Below are positions 35,275 through 45,226 of a stretch of 64,000 bases of DNA, one piece after another (position 1 is the first letter of the stretch; each line of letters starts with the position of its first letter). The notes beneath the pieces are model-generated. The model saw only the letters and a program-made list of their open reading frames with translations. It ran no database searches and was not told the DNA's origin. The stretch is from NCBI RefSeq assembly GCF_021216655.1, contig NZ_CP080437.1, forward strand, positions 2,108,001 to 2,172,000, given 5' to 3'. Made by a program: the position numbers and the translations under genes. Source of the DNA: Clavibacter michiganensis. GTDB lineage: Bacteria; Actinomycetota; Actinomycetes; Actinomycetales; Microbacteriaceae.

Positions 35275-36558
35275 ATGGCCCGACAGATCTGGACCCTCCA
35301 CGGCGACGGACGGACGGTGGAGACCTCCGCGGTCGTCGGCCCCGGCGAGCGCCTCACCTGGCCGCGCACCATCGGGCTGGGGCTGCAGCACGTCGTCGCG
35401 ATGTTCGGCGCGACCTTCCTCGTGCCCGCGCTCACGGGCTTCCCGCCCACGACCACGCTGTTCTTCTCCGGGATCGGCACGATCCTCTTCCTCCTCATCA
35501 CGAAGAACCGGCTGCCCAGCTACCTCGGGTCGTCCTTCGCGTTCATCGCGCCGATCACCGCGGCGAACGCGGCCACGGCGGCGGGCGGCGGCGGGATCGG
35601 GGCCGCGCTCGCGGGCATCGTGGCCGTCGGCGTGATGCTCGCGACCGTCGGCGGCATCGTGCAGCTCACCGGCACCGGCTGGATCGACGCGCTGCTGCCG
35701 CCCGTCGTCGCCGGCGCGATCGTGGCGCTCATCGGCTTCAACCTGGCGTCGGCCGCGCGCGACAACTTCGTGCTGGCGCCCGTGACGGCGACCATCACGC
35801 TCGCCGCCGTGATCCTCTCGACGGTGCTGTTCCGCGGGATCCTCGGCCGGCTCTCCATCGTGCTCGGCGTGGTCGTCGGGTACGTCGTCGCGGCGATCCG
35901 CCAGGAGATCGACTACTCCAAGATCGAGGCCGCCGCGTGGATCGGCCTGCCCGAGTTCCACGCGCCCGAGATCACGCCGCAGTTCTGGGCGCTGCTGCCC
36001 GCGTTCCTGCCCGTGGTGCTCGTGCTCGTCGCCGAGAACGTGGGCCACATCCGCGGCGTCGCGCAGATGACCGACGGGAGCGTGAACGAGCTGACCGGCC
36101 GCGCGCTGCTGGCCGACGGCCTCGCGACCGTGCTCGCGGGCCTCGGCGGCGGATCCGGCACCACGACCTACGGCGAGAACATCGGCGTGATGGCCGCGAC
36201 GCGCGTCTACTCGACCGCCGCCTACTGGGTGGCCGGCGCGTTCGCCGTGCTGCTCGGGCTCTCGCCCAAGGTCGGCGCCGTGATCAACACGATCCCCGCC
36301 GGCGTGCTCGGCGGCGTGACGACCGCGCTGTACGGCCTCATCGGGATCATCGGCGTGAAGATCTGGCTCGACAACGAGGTGGACTTCGCCAAGCCCGTCA
36401 ACCAGCTCACGGCGGCGACCGCGCTCATCGTCGCGATCGCGCCCTTCACGTTCACCCTCGGCACCGTCTCGTTCAACGGCATCGCGCTCGGCACCGTCGC
36501 GGCGATCGTCGTCTACCACGTGATGAGCACGGTCGCGCGGCTGCGCGGGACCGCCTGA
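35275..36558 (+). CDS. uraA: NCS2-family uracil permease
   Basis: 427 residues, about 14 membrane segments. The N-terminal QHVVAMFGATFLVPALTGFPPTTTLFFSGIGTILF and SYLGSSFAFIAP are the signature of uracil permeases of the UraA type; the central VVLVLVAENVGHIRGV with its Glu is the substrate-site motif and GGSGTTTYGENIG follows. It imports uracil with protons. ATG at 35275. It is not next to pyrimidine genes here. Confidence 0.93.
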   Translation: MARQIWTLHGDGRTVETSAVVGPGERLTWPRTIGLGLQHVVAMFGATFLVPALTGFPPTTTLFFSGIGTILFLLITKNRLPSYLGSSFAFIAPITAANAATAAGGGGIGAALAGIVAVGVMLATVGGIVQLTGTGWIDALLPPVVAGAIVALIGFNLASAARDNFVLAPVTATITLAAVILSTVLFRGILGRLSIVLGVVVGYVVAAIRQEIDYSKIEAAAWIGLPEFHAPEITPQFWALLPAFLPVVLVLVAENVGHIRGVAQMTDGSVNELTGRALLADGLATVLAGLGGGSGTTTYGENIGVMAATRVYSTAAYWVAGAFAVLLGLSPKVGAVINTIPAGVLGGVTTALYGLIGIIGVKIWLDNEVDFAKPVNQLTAATALIVAIAPFTFTLGTVSFNGIALGTVAAIVVYHVMSTVARLRGTA

Positions 36559-36564
36559 CCGCGC

Positions 36565-36592
36565 GGCGGCCCTCCGCTCACGGCGGGCCGCC
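36565..36592 (+). terminator. Hairpin after uraA
   Basis: GGCGGCCC pairs with GGGCCGCC around a 12-base loop, 6 bases past the stop codon. Confidence 0.55.
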
Positions 36593-36708
36593 GACCGCGT
36601 GTCCTAGCATCGCGGGTGCGCCGCCCGCCGGCCGGGCGTCCGCGAGCCGGGCTCCGGCCGCCGCGGGCCGCGTCCCCGTCCGTCCCGACCGCAGGAGAAC
36701 CACCCGAC

Positions 36709-36747
36709 ATGCACCCGCCTGCGCGCCGAGAGGGCGCCGCCCGGTGA
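36709..36747 (+). CDS. 12-codon upstream reading frame coupled to glycosyltransferase gene
   Basis: ATG at 36709 preceded by AGGAG (7-8 bases) opens a 12-codon frame, MHPPARREGAAR, whose TGA overlaps the GTG start of the next gene as GTGA. It is probably a leader that brings ribosomes to the weak GTG start rather than a functional peptide. Confidence 0.4.
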   Translation: MHPPARREGAAR

Positions 36748-38123
36748 CCGCGGACGCGTCACTCGCCGCGCACGCCGTCCGCCCGCCGGCCCGCGGGATC
36801 ATGTCGCGGCCGTGGCTGGCCTTCGCGCTCTGCCACCTCTGGCTCATCACGCTCAACCTGATCGGCCCCACCTCCGCCCTCGGCGACGTGACGGGCATCT
36901 ACCGCATCTGGATGCAGGAGGGGATGACGGGCCGCGGCTGGGTGGGCGTCGACCTGCCGTGGGTGTACCCGATCCTCGCGGCCGTGCCCATGCTCATCTC
37001 GCTCCTCGGCGGCGCGGTCTTCTTCGGCACGGTGTGGCTCGCGCTGATCACGCTGCTCGACGCCGCCGCGTTCGCGCTGCTCCTCCGCATCCGCCGCGGG
37101 CGGGGCCTCGCGCCCGCCGCCTGGTGGCTCGGCTTCCTCGTGGCGCTCGGGCCGATCTCGCTCGGCCGGATCGATGCGGTCACCGTGCCCCTCGCCCTCG
37201 CCGGCCTCGTCGTGCTCGCGACCCGTCCCGCCCTCGCCTCCGCGCTCCTCACCGTGGGCGCCTGGGTCAAGGTGTGGCCGGCCGCGCTCCTGCTCACGGC
37301 CGTGATCGCCCGCCGCGGCCTCGCGCGCGGCACGGTCGTCGCCACCTCGCTCGGCACGACGGCCGTCGTCGTCGCCGGATCCCTCGCCCTCGGCAGCGGC
37401 GCGAACGTGCTGGGCTTCGTGGGCCAGCAGACGGGCCGCGGGCTGCAGGTCGAGTCGACCGCCGCGCTGTACCAGCTGTGGCGCATCGTCGGCGGCGACG
37501 AGCGTTACCGCGTGTACGACGACCTGGGCATCATCACGTTCCAGGTCGCGGGCCCCGGGGTCGACGCCGTCGCGGCCGCGCTCACGCCGATCATGGTCGG
37601 CGTCGTGCTCGTCGTGACGCTCCTCGGGATCCGCGCGCACCACCGCGGCGCGTCCCCCGCGGCGCTGATGGGGCCGCTCTCGCTGGCGCTCGTCGCCGCC
37701 CTCATCGTGACGAACAAGGTCGGATCGCCGCAGTACGTGTCGTGGTTCGCCGTGCCGATCATCGTGATGCTCGTGCACGACCGCCACGCGCCCGGCACGG
37801 CTCTCGTGGCGCGCCTCGGGCTGGTCGTGGCCGCGCTCACCCAGCTCGTCTACCCGTACGCGTACCTGCTGCTGCTCGAGGCCGTGCCGGTGATGGTCGG
37901 GGTGATCACGCTGCGCGACCTCGGCGAGATCGCGCTCCTGGGCGTGGCCGTGATGCAGCTCGTGCGACTGCGCGGCACGGCGGAGGACGGGCCCGCGCGG
38001 GTCCGGGCGGGACGCGCGGCGCGGGCGGCCGCGGCGGCCCCAGCCGCTGCAGCCCCGGCCGCCGCGCACGAGCTCAGCCCGTGGCGGTCGGCGCCGGCGG
38101 ATCAGGAGCCCGGGACCGCCTGA
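36744..38123 (+). CDS. GT87/DUF2029-type membrane glycosyltransferase
   Basis: 459 residues with 10-12 membrane helices. The loop after the first helix carries YRIWMQEGM and VDLPWVYPILA, and later GAWVKVWPAALLL and TNKVGSPQYVSWF, which are typical of polyprenyl-phosphate-sugar-dependent mannosyl- and arabinosyltransferases of the GT-C fold. It probably adds sugar to a cell-envelope glycan outside the membrane. The start GTG at 36744 is coupled to a 12-codon leader; an ATG at 36801 (MSRPWLAFAL) is the alternative. Its 3' end overlaps the convergent allophanate hydrolase gene by 22 bases. Confidence 0.8.
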   Translation: MTADASLAAHAVRPPARGIMSRPWLAFALCHLWLITLNLIGPTSALGDVTGIYRIWMQEGMTGRGWVGVDLPWVYPILAAVPMLISLLGGAVFFGTVWLALITLLDAAAFALLLRIRRGRGLAPAAWWLGFLVALGPISLGRIDAVTVPLALAGLVVLATRPALASALLTVGAWVKVWPAALLLTAVIARRGLARGTVVATSLGTTAVVVAGSLALGSGANVLGFVGQQTGRGLQVESTAALYQLWRIVGGDERYRVYDDLGIITFQVAGPGVDAVAAALTPIMVGVVLVVTLLGIRAHHRGASPAALMGPLSLALVAALIVTNKVGSPQYVSWFAVPIIVMLVHDRHAPGTALVARLGLVVAALTQLVYPYAYLLLLEAVPVMVGVITLRDLGEIALLGVAVMQLVRLRGTAEDGPARVRAGRAARAAAAAPAAAAPAAAHELSPWRSAPADQEPGTA

Positions 38124-39895
38124 CCGCGGGACGCCAGGTACCGCATCCACCCGCCGTGCGCGCTGATGTCGGGCGCGCCGGCCGTGTCGGTGCAGAGGAA
38201 CCCGACGGCCCACGTGCCGTCCTCGAGCTCCAGCGGGCCGAGGGCCATGGGCCGGACCATGCCGGCGAGGAACGCGGCGAGGCCGGCGCGGGTGAGGGTC
38301 CACGCCTCGCCCGCGAGCGGGACGCCGTCGCCGTCGGGCGCCGGCGCGACGCCGGGTCGCGCGGGCTCGCCCGGGAGGTGCGCCATGCGGTACGCCGCGC
38401 TCGTGCGCACGTCGCGGGAGAAGCGCGCGCCGAGGTCGCCGAGCTGGCGGTGCAGCGGCTGCCCGCCCAGGTGCGCGCCGAACACGACCACGTCGACCGC
38501 GTCGGTCGGCAGGAGCGCGGGCCGCGCGGGATCGCCTGTGATGCGGCCCGCGAGGTCGAGCACGACCTGGTCCGCGAAGGCGGGCGCGACGAGGCTGACG
38601 CCGAACGGGGATCCGTCCGCCTCCCCCGCGGGCACCGCGACGGCGCACAGGTCGAAGAGGTTCACGAAGTTCGTGTACGTGCCGAGGCGCGCGTTGACGG
38701 CGACCGGCTCGGCGGCGACCTCGGCGAGCGTCGGGTGCTCGGTGGTCGTCGGCAGCAACAGCGCGTCGATCCCGCGGCGTGCGTCGCCCGGGGCGTCGAA
38801 CACCGCGCAGGCGGCGACGCGCAGGCGCTCGAGCAGCGCGCGGTCCTCCACCAGCCGGTGCGCGGGGATCCCGAGGGCCGCTCGCACGATGCCCGCGACC
38901 GTGGGATCCAGGTCCGGCGCGTCCGCGAGCACGGACGCCCCGGCCGCTTCGCAGCGCTCCGCCACGAGCGCGCCCTCGTAGAGGAGGAGCGCGGCGCGGA
39001 GGAAGGGACCGAGGTCGACCGTCTCGACGACGGCGCCCGAGTCGCGCATCCGCTCGACCGCGGCCGCGAACGCCGCCTGGGCGCCGGGCGAGAGGGGCGC
39101 GAGGTCGCGGTCGGCGGGAACGCCGATCACTGGCGCGCCGCGCGGCGCGAGGCGCGTGGTGGACGGCCAGTCGCGGCTGGCGGGATCCGCCGGGTCGGTC
39201 CCGACCATCACGGCGAGCGCGCGCTGCGCGGTCGCGAGGTCCGCGGCGAGCACGCTCACGGTGTCGTAGGAGCGGCAGGCGGGCACGACGCCCGTGGCGG
39301 GCACGAGGCCGAGCGTGGGCTTGATCCCGACGAGGCCGTGCAGGGCGGCGGGCACGCGGCCGGATCCCGCGGTGTCGGTGCCGAGCGCCACGTCGACGAG
39401 GCCGAGCGCGACGGCGACCGCCGAGCCCGAGCTGGATCCGCCCGAGATGCGGTCGGGCCGGGTCGCGTGCCGCACGGCGCCGTAGGGGCTGCGCGTGCCG
39501 ACGAGACCGGTGGCGAACTGGTCGAGGTTGGTCTTGCCGAGCACGAGCACGCCGGCCTCCCGCAGGCGCGCGACGGCGAGCGCGTCGTCCTCGGGCGTCG
39601 TGGCGGCGGACGGGCACGCGGCCGTCGTGGGCATCCCGGCGACGTCGATGTTGTCCTTCACCGCGATGAGCCAGCCCGCTAGCGGCAGCGATCCCGCGGG
39701 CTGCCGGGCGATGCGGTCGTCGAGCTCGGCCGCACGTTCGCGTGCCTCGGCCAGGTCGAGCAGCGTGATCCACACCTCGGGCCGGTCGACCTCGGCGATG
39801 CGCGCGTATGCGGCCTCCACGCGGTCGACGACGGATGCGGATCCGACGGCCGGCAGCGGAGTCGTCGCGCCGGCCGCACCGATGTCGCCGCTCAC
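38102..39895 (-). CDS. atzF: Allophanate hydrolase
   Basis: 597 residues. The amidase domain has the Ser-cisSer-Lys triad K80 (AVKDNID), S154 (GGSSSGS) and S178 (GTDTAGSGR), with the same spacing as in AtzF. The C-terminal 150 residues ([24 protein letters not shown]) are the allophanate hydrolase C-terminal domain that finishes the decarboxylation/hydrolysis. Allophanate becomes two ammonia and two CO2. No urea carboxylase is present, so allophanate should come from biuret made by the upstream gene. GTG start overlaps the upstream stop as GTGA. Confidence 0.92.
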   Translation of the reverse strand: MSGDIGAAGATTPLPAVGSASVVDRVEAAYARIAEVDRPEVWITLLDLAEARERAAELDDRIARQPAGSLPLAGWLIAVKDNIDVAGMPTTAACPSAATTPEDDALAVARLREAGVLVLGKTNLDQFATGLVGTRSPYGAVRHATRPDRISGGSSSGSAVAVALGLVDVALGTDTAGSGRVPAALHGLVGIKPTLGLVPATGVVPACRSYDTVSVLAADLATAQRALAVMVGTDPADPASRDWPSTTRLAPRGAPVIGVPADRDLAPLSPGAQAAFAAAVERMRDSGAVVETVDLGPFLRAALLLYEGALVAERCEAAGASVLADAPDLDPTVAGIVRAALGIPAHRLVEDRALLERLRVAACAVFDAPGDARRGIDALLLPTTTEHPTLAEVAAEPVAVNARLGTYTNFVNLFDLCAVAVPAGEADGSPFGVSLVAPAFADQVVLDLAGRITGDPARPALLPTDAVDVVVFGAHLGGQPLHRQLGDLGARFSRDVRTSAAYRMAHLPGEPARPGVAPAPDGDGVPLAGEAWTLTRAGLAAFLAGMVRPMALGPLELEDGTWAVGFLCTDTAGAPDISAHGGWMRYLASRGQAVPGS

Positions 39896-40623
39896 GCGCG
39901 CACCTGCGCCCCGGCGAGGGCGGCGAGCACGTCGCCCGATGCGGCGACCGCGCCGAACACGCCGCCCTGCATCGTGACCATCCGCAGCGCCGCGTCGTGG
40001 TTCGCCGGATCCGTGGCGCCCGTGCAGTCGGACAGCACGAGGCACTCGTAGCCGCGGTCGTTCGCCTCGCGCATGGTCGTGGAGACGCACACGTCGGTGG
40101 TGATGCCCGTGAGGATCAGCCGGTCGATGCCGCGCGCCCGCAGCACGAGGTCGAGGTCGGTCGCGTAGAAGGCGCCCTTGCCGGGCTTGTCGATCACGGG
40201 CTCGCCCGGGAGCGGGGCCACCTCGGGGACGATCTCCCAGCCGGGTTCGCCGCGCACGAGGATCCGCCCGCACGGGCCGACGCTGCCGATCTCGGCGCCC
40301 GCGCGCTCCGACCGCCAGCGCTTGTTCGCGGGGAGGTCGGAGAGGTCGGGGCGGTGGCCCTCGCGGGTGTGGATCACGGTCATGCCGAGCGCGCGCACCC
40401 GCTCGAGCAGCCGCACGGTGGGCGCGAGGCCCGCGCGGGTGAGGGCGAGGTCGTAGCCCATGCGGTCGACATAGCCGCCGACGCCGCAGAAGTCGACCTG
40501 CCAGTCGATGCAGACCACGGCGGTGCGGGCGACGTCGACGGTGCCGTCGTAGGGCCAGGCGTAGGGATCCGCCGCGACGGACGTGGTGCCGGCGACGGTC
40601 GCGGGCGCGCCGACCGCGCTCAC
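39892..40623 (-). CDS. biuH: Biuret amidohydrolase (isochorismatase-like cysteine hydrolase)
   Basis: 243 residues. The triad of the family is D40 (CIDWQVDFC), K146 (IDKPGKG) and C179 ([20 protein letters not shown]). Segments [32 protein letters not shown] and [26 protein letters not shown] match biuret amidohydrolase BiuH of Rhizobium as I remember it, rather than nicotinamidase or ureidoacrylate hydrolase. It splits biuret into allophanate and ammonia. It overlaps both neighbours by 4 bases (GTGA), so permease, BiuH and AtzF form one tight operon. Confidence 0.88.
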   Translation of the reverse strand: MSAVGAPATVAGTTSVAADPYAWPYDGTVDVARTAVVCIDWQVDFCGVGGYVDRMGYDLALTRAGLAPTVRLLERVRALGMTVIHTREGHRPDLSDLPANKRWRSERAGAEIGSVGPCGRILVRGEPGWEIVPEVAPLPGEPVIDKPGKGAFYATDLDLVLRARGIDRLILTGITTDVCVSTTMREANDRGYECLVLSDCTGATDPANHDAALRMVTMQGGVFGAVAASGDVLAALAGAQVRA

Positions 40624-41996
40624 GAGCGGGCCTCCCCAGCGTCGACGGCCACGGCCAGCGGGGCGCGCACCCGCCCCGCGGTGTCCGCGACGACGAGGAC
40701 GACCGCGCCGACGACCATCCCGACGACGGCCGTGGAGAGGAAGTCGGCGTACGCGTGGGCGACGAGCGCGACGACGGCGCCGACCGCCCAGCCCACGAAG
40801 GCGGGGGCACGCCAGGCACCGCGGGCGACGACGGATCCGGTCGCCGCGCGCCGCGGGGCGAGCAGCAGCTGGTCGACGATGAGCACGGCGCCGATGGGCG
40901 GCACGATCACGCCGAGCAGGTTCAGCCACACCTCGAAGTAGGTCCAGATGCCGGCGACCGCGAGGACGACGCCCACCGCGCCGAGCACCAGGGTGGTGCG
41001 GCGCATGCGCATGCCGGTGAGCTGGCTCCAGCCGACGGCGCCGTTGTAGAGGCAGTGGGCGCACACGGATCCGAGGTTCACGACCACGAAGAGCACGGCG
41101 AGCGGCACGAGGGCACCGCCCTGCGCGACGAGGATCCCGAGGAAGTCGCCGCCCGCGGTGCCCGGGTCGGTCGCGCCGCCCAGCGCGACGACGAGGCCGC
41201 CGACCACCAGCGCGATCGCGTTGCCGAACGGGAACGCCGCCAGGGTCGCGAGCACGGCCTGCCGGCCCGAGCGCGCCCAGCGCGTGAAGTCGGCGGTCAT
41301 GGTGCCCGAGTCGGCGAAGAGCGCGACGACGAGGGTCACTGCCGCGCCGAAGCTGAGCGCACCGGCTCCCGCGGCGGGCGCGGTCTGCAGCTCCGCGGCG
41401 CCCGACCTGGTCGCGACGATGACGACGGCGACCGCGCCGAGCACGAGGTAGAGGGGAGCGGCGACCACGCCGATCCAGGAGAGGGCGCGGATGCCGAGCA
41501 GCGTGACCGCGACGAAGAGGAGGCCGGCCACGAGCGTGGTGCCCGTCTGGTCCCAGCCGAGGCTGCCGTGCAGGGTGGATCCGGTGAGCCCGGTCTGGAA
41601 GGCGAACCAGCCGATGACCACGGTGGCGAGGAAGCCCGCCGGCACGACGTACCCCTTCGCGCCGAACGTGCGCATCGCCATGAGCGCGAAGCTCTCGCCG
41701 CTGCGACCGGCCAGGTAGCTCAGCGCCCCGACGTAGACCATGAGGACGAGCGTGCCGACCGCGATCGCGCCCATGCCCGGCCAGAAGCCGAGCGAGTGCA
41801 CGACCAGGCCGCCGAAGACGGCGCAGGTGAGGATCATCGGGAAGCCGAGCCACACGGCGGCGACCGATGCGGTGCGGCGGCGCGCGTGGGGCGGCACGGG
41901 CTCCGACTCGTACTCGGAGAACGCGGGGCGGTCGGCGGGATCCGGGGCGGCGGGGTCGGCGTGGCGCGCGACCGGCGGGGCAGCGGGGTGCGACAT
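40620..41996 (-). CDS. NCS1-family permease (CodB-like), biuret operon
   Basis: 458 residues, 12 membrane segments after a 45-residue polar N-terminus. The region [16 protein letters not shown] and the motif [16 protein letters not shown] are typical of NCS1 cytosine/purine permeases. Because it is the first gene of the biuH-atzF operon, biuret or a related ureide is the likely cargo (inference). ATG at 41996 with AGGAG 6 bases upstream. Divergent from a GntR regulator, 148 bases away. Confidence 0.88.
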   Translation of the reverse strand: MSHPAAPPVARHADPAAPDPADRPAFSEYESEPVPPHARRRTASVAAVWLGFPMILTCAVFGGLVVHSLGFWPGMGAIAVGTLVLMVYVGALSYLAGRSGESFALMAMRTFGAKGYVVPAGFLATVVIGWFAFQTGLTGSTLHGSLGWDQTGTTLVAGLLFVAVTLLGIRALSWIGVVAAPLYLVLGAVAVVIVATRSGAAELQTAPAAGAGALSFGAAVTLVVALFADSGTMTADFTRWARSGRQAVLATLAAFPFGNAIALVVGGLVVALGGATDPGTAGGDFLGILVAQGGALVPLAVLFVVVNLGSVCAHCLYNGAVGWSQLTGMRMRRTTLVLGAVGVVLAVAGIWTYFEVWLNLLGVIVPPIGAVLIVDQLLLAPRRAATGSVVARGAWRAPAFVGWAVGAVVALVAHAYADFLSTAVVGMVVGAVVLVVADTAGRVRAPLAVAVDAGEARS

Positions 41997-42081
41997 GGGA
42001 GCTCCTGGGAGTCGGGTGACGCCGGCGGGGGATCCGGCTGCGTCCTATAGGAACAGCCCGGCCGCACACGGGCGTTTCTGT

Positions 42082-42144
42082 CGTGTTTCCGGGATGTGAA
42101 ACACGTCTGGGTGGCGGCCTGGCGGCGGATCCTATAATCAGGGA
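42082..42144 (+). promoter_or_regulatory. GntR promoter and inverted repeat
   Basis: The repeat CGTGTTTC-N8-GAAACACG (42082-42105) lies between the divergent permease and GntR starts. A perfect TATAAT (42133-42138) is 6 bases before the GntR ATG; its -35 is weak. A TATAGG on the other strand near 42050 could be the permease -10. The repeat is a candidate GntR site. Confidence 0.6.
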
Positions 42145-42831
42145 ATGGCCTCCCCCGCCCTCGTCCCCGCCCGTCTCGGCGCCGCGGAGCGCGTGCGCGT
42201 CCTGCTCGAGGAGGAGATCCTCGGCGGCGTCATCGCCCCCGGATCCCGCGTGAAGGCCGATGAGGTCGCCCAACGGATGGGCACGAGCCACATCCCCGTG
42301 CGCGAGGCGCTGCGGGCGCTCGAGGCCGACGGCTGGGTCGTGCATCGCGCGCACGAGGGCATGTCGGTGCGGCCGCGCGTGCTGTCCGAGCTGGTGGACC
42401 TGTTCGAGGCGCGAGCGCTCGTGGAGCCGCGTGCCGTCGAGCTCGCCGCGGGGTGCCGCACGGCAGACGACCTCCGCGAGCTCGAGCGGGTGATCCGCCT
42501 GCAGGAGCGCGCCGCGGATCCGGCCGACCTCGCGCGCCTCAACTACGACTTCCACGTCGCGATCGCGGCCGCCGCGCACAACAGCACGCTGGCGCAGGTC
42601 GTCGAGTCGATGTCGAAGCGCGTGCGGTTCCACTACCTGCCCGCCGCGAGCGCCCGGCGCACCGACTCGCTCGCCGACCACCGTGAGCTGCTGGCGCTGG
42701 TCGAGCGGCGCGAGGGCGAGCGGGCGGCGGATCTCGCGCGCCGGCACGTCGAGGCCACCCGCGTCGACGCGTGCGCCGCCCTCGAGGACCTCCTGCGCGG
42801 GGAGGCCGACGCGGCCGAGGCCGCGGGCTAG
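42145..42831 (+). CDS. GntR-family regulator (FadR/FCD type)
   Basis: 228 residues. N-terminal winged helix [46 protein letters not shown] and a C-terminal FCD helical domain with the metal/ligand residues of [15 protein letters not shown] and [29 protein letters not shown]. Divergent from the biuret operon and therefore its likely local regulator. The ATG is 6 bases after TATAAT: leaderless. Confidence 0.92.
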   Translation: MASPALVPARLGAAERVRVLLEEEILGGVIAPGSRVKADEVAQRMGTSHIPVREALRALEADGWVVHRAHEGMSVRPRVLSELVDLFEARALVEPRAVELAAGCRTADDLRELERVIRLQERAADPADLARLNYDFHVAIAAAAHNSTLAQVVESMSKRVRFHYLPAASARRTDSLADHRELLALVERREGERAADLARRHVEATRVDACAALEDLLRGEADAAEAAG

Positions 42832-42851
42832 GAGGCGTCGCCGGCTCGGGA

Positions 42852-43550
42852 TCAGAGCCCGAGCAGCCGCTCCAGCGCCGGGTCCTCGAGGGAGTCGAGC
42901 ACGAGGTCGGCGCCCGCGTGGCGCAGCTCGTCGGCCGAGTAGTGGCCGCTCGCGACGCCCACCGCGGTCGCGCCCGCGTCGTGCGCGGAGGTGATGTCGT
43001 TCGGGGTGTCGCCGACGACGAGCACCTCGTCGCGCGCGGGAGCAGCGCCGCGCAGGGTGCCGGCGGTCGCGATCGCGCGGCGGACCACGTCGACGCGGTC
43101 GGGTGCGTCGGATCCGTACGCGCCGAACACGAAGAACCGGCCGAGGCGGGCGGGCTCCATCTTGGTGCGGGCCGCGCCCTCCATCGCGCCGGAGACGACG
43201 CCGAGCACGACGCCCGCGCCGGCGAGCCGGTCGAGCAGCGCCTCCGCGCCGTCGAGCACGCGGTAGCCCTCGGAGACGCGGATGTCGTCGGCGAGGTGGC
43301 GGAGATAGGAGGCGTAGAGGCGGGCGAGCTCGGCGGGCTCGGGGTCGCGGCCCATCACGGCGCGGAACGTCGCGGCGCCGACCTGCGGATCCGTCTCCCC
43401 CGCCGACGAGTGCTCGCCGATGTCGGCCTCGACGTCGTGCAGGTCGCGGAACGCCATCGCCCAGCTGCGGGCGCCGGACCCGCCCGTGTGGATGAGGGTC
43501 TCGTCGATGTCGAAGAGGACGGCGGGCGGGGTGCGATCGGTGTCGGCCAT
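42852..43550 (-). CDS. HAD-superfamily hydrolase
   Basis: 232 residues. Motif I is [13 protein letters not shown]: the nucleophile Asp is kept and the second catalytic position is Asp-x-Glu instead of the usual DxDGT. Motif [10 protein letters not shown], motif III a Lys/Arg in [10 protein letters not shown], motif [27 protein letters not shown]. It is of the phosphoglycolate phosphatase/beta-phosphoglucomutase group; the substrate is unknown. ATG at 43550 after GGAGGG-like sequence. Convergent with gntR. Confidence 0.88.
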   Translation of the reverse strand: MADTDRTPPAVLFDIDETLIHTGGSGARSWAMAFRDLHDVEADIGEHSSAGETDPQVGAATFRAVMGRDPEPAELARLYASYLRHLADDIRVSEGYRVLDGAEALLDRLAGAGVVLGVVSGAMEGAARTKMEPARLGRFFVFGAYGSDAPDRVDVVRRAIATAGTLRGAAPARDEVLVVGDTPNDITSAHDAGATAVGVASGHYSADELRHAGADLVLDSLEDPALERLLGL

Positions 43551-43588
43551 CCCTCCATCGTGCTCCGGCGCGGGCGACGCGCCCGACG

Positions 43589-44101
43589 TCAGGACGAGCG
43601 TCGCGCCCGCACCCGCTCGGTCGTGCGCGCGATGACCCGCAGGCTGTCGATGAGCGTGGCGATCTGCTCGCGGCTGAGGTCGGCGAGCACCTCGTCCTCG
43701 TCGGCCACGAGGCGGCGCATGGCCCGGTCGACGCGCTCGATGCCGAACGGCGTGAGCACCACGAGCCGGCTGCGGCCGCCCGCCGGATCCTCCTCGCGCG
43801 TGATGAACGAGCGCGCGGTGAGCCGGTTCACCCGGTGCACGAGGCTGCCGGTGTCGGTGCCGAGGCGCTCGGCGAGGCCGGCGCGCGTGAGGCCCGCGTC
43901 GCCCTGCTGACGCAGCACGGACAGGAACTCGAACTCGCTCGTGGTGAGGCCCTCGGCGGCGAACGCGCCCTCGCGGATCCGCTGCATCTGCGGCAGCAGG
44001 CGCCGGAGCCGCGACACCACGTCGAGCGGCGCGAAGTCGACGTCGGGCATGGCGGCGCCCCACGCGTCGATCACCAGGTCGACGTCGTCGTCATCCTTCA
44101 T
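43589..44101 (-). CDS. MarR-family regulator
   Basis: 170 residues. MarR winged helix: [65 protein letters not shown]. The ATG at 44101 follows GGGAG, so it is a conventional start. It may form a unit with the HAD gene 38 bases downstream. The neighbour in the other direction, mmuM, is divergent with 134 bases between, so it could be controlled by this regulator. Confidence 0.88.
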   Translation of the reverse strand: MKDDDDVDLVIDAWGAAMPDVDFAPLDVVSRLRRLLPQMQRIREGAFAAEGLTTSEFEFLSVLRQQGDAGLTRAGLAERLGTDTGSLVHRVNRLTARSFITREEDPAGGRSRLVVLTPFGIERVDRAMRRLVADEDEVLADLSREQIATLIDSLRVIARTTERVRARRSS

Positions 44102-44235
44102 CGGGACTCCCACCGTCGCGTCCACGGTACCCGGGACGCAGGCGGCTCGCGGTCGGGTGGGCACGCGGCGGACGGGCGGTGTCGCGGGGCGTCGCGGATG
44201 GCGGATCCGTCACCGTGCTCCGGCAGGATGTGCGC

Positions 44236-45141
44236 ATGACCCGGCCGCTCCCGCTCCCCGACCGCCCGCTGGTGCTCGACGGCGGCCTCGGCACGCTGCT
44301 GGAGGCGCGCGGGCACGACCTGTCGGATCCGCTGTGGAGCGCGCGCGTGCTCGCCGACGAGCCCGACGCGGTGCGGGCGGCGCACGCCGAGTTCTTCCGC
44401 GCGGGCGCGGACGTGGCGATCACGGCGTCGTACCAGGTGGGCTTCGAGGCCTTCGCGGCGCGCGGGCTGGGCACGGCCGACACCGAGGCGCTGCTGCGGG
44501 CGAGCGTGCGGCTCGCGGCCGAGGCGCGGGACGAGGTCGCCCGCGAGGACGCCGCAGGGGCGGGCCGCGACCGGTGGATCGCCGCGTCCGTCGGCCCCTA
44601 CGGCGCGACGCTCGGCGACGGATCCGAGTACGCGGGATCCAGCGGCCTCACGCGCGACGAGCTCCGCCGCTGGCACGCCCCGCGGTTCGCCGTGCTCGCC
44701 GACGCGGGCGCCGACCTCCTCGCGTGCGAGACCATCCCGAGCCTCGACGAGGGCCGCGCGCTGGTGGACCTCGCGCGCGGCTCGGGCGCGTCCGCGTGGC
44801 TCGCGTTCACCGTCGAGGGCGGGCGGCTGCGCTCGGGCGAGCCCATGGCCGAGGGCTTCGCGCTCGCGGATGAGGCCGACGAGGTCGTCGCCGTCGGGAT
44901 CAACTGCGCGCACCCGGAGGAGGTGCCGGCCGCTATCGCCGCGGCCCGGAGCGTCACCGACCGGCCGGTGGTCGTCTACCCGAACTCCGGCGAGCGCTGG
45001 GACGCGGTCGCGCGCGCCTGGGGCGGCGACCCGGCGCTGCCGGCCGTCGACGCGTGGATCCGGGCGGGCGCGAGCCTCGTGGGCGGCTGCTGCCGGGTCG
45101 GCCCGGACGAGATCGCGCGGATGCGGGACGCGCTGGGCTGA
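44236..45141 (+). CDS. mmuM: Homocysteine S-methyltransferase
   Basis: 301 residues. LDGGLGTLLEARGHD at the start, ITASYQVGFEAF, and the zinc thiolates in VGINCAHPEEV and the C-terminal GGCCRVGPDEI (three cysteines). It forms methionine from homocysteine with S-methylmethionine or SAM as donor. ATG at 44236 after CAGGATG. A strong hairpin follows. Confidence 0.93.
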   Translation: MTRPLPLPDRPLVLDGGLGTLLEARGHDLSDPLWSARVLADEPDAVRAAHAEFFRAGADVAITASYQVGFEAFAARGLGTADTEALLRASVRLAAEARDEVAREDAAGAGRDRWIAASVGPYGATLGDGSEYAGSSGLTRDELRRWHAPRFAVLADAGADLLACETIPSLDEGRALVDLARGSGASAWLAFTVEGGRLRSGEPMAEGFALADEADEVVAVGINCAHPEEVPAAIAAARSVTDRPVVVYPNSGERWDAVARAWGGDPALPAVDAWIRAGASLVGGCCRVGPDEIARMRDALG

Positions 45142-45152
45142 GGCCGAGAGCG

Positions 45153-45190
45153 CACGACGGCCCGCCCCCGCGTGGGGACGGGCCGTCGTG
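45153..45190. terminator. Terminator between mmuM and the convergent oxidoreductase
   Basis: CACGACGGCCCG on one arm and CGGGCCGTCGTG on the other, extended by four more GC pairs past one unpaired base. It lies 12 bases after the mmuM stop and 37 bases past the end of the convergent gene. Confidence 0.78.
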
Positions 45191-45226
45191 GCGTGCGGAT
45201 CCGCGTCGGGTGCGGATCCGGGCGGG

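Noticed and set aside
36759..39773. A 1004-residue minus-strand frame
   Set aside because: It covers the glycosyltransferase and AtzF in wrong frames; its RGRR and HEED-type composition is that of a shadow frame.
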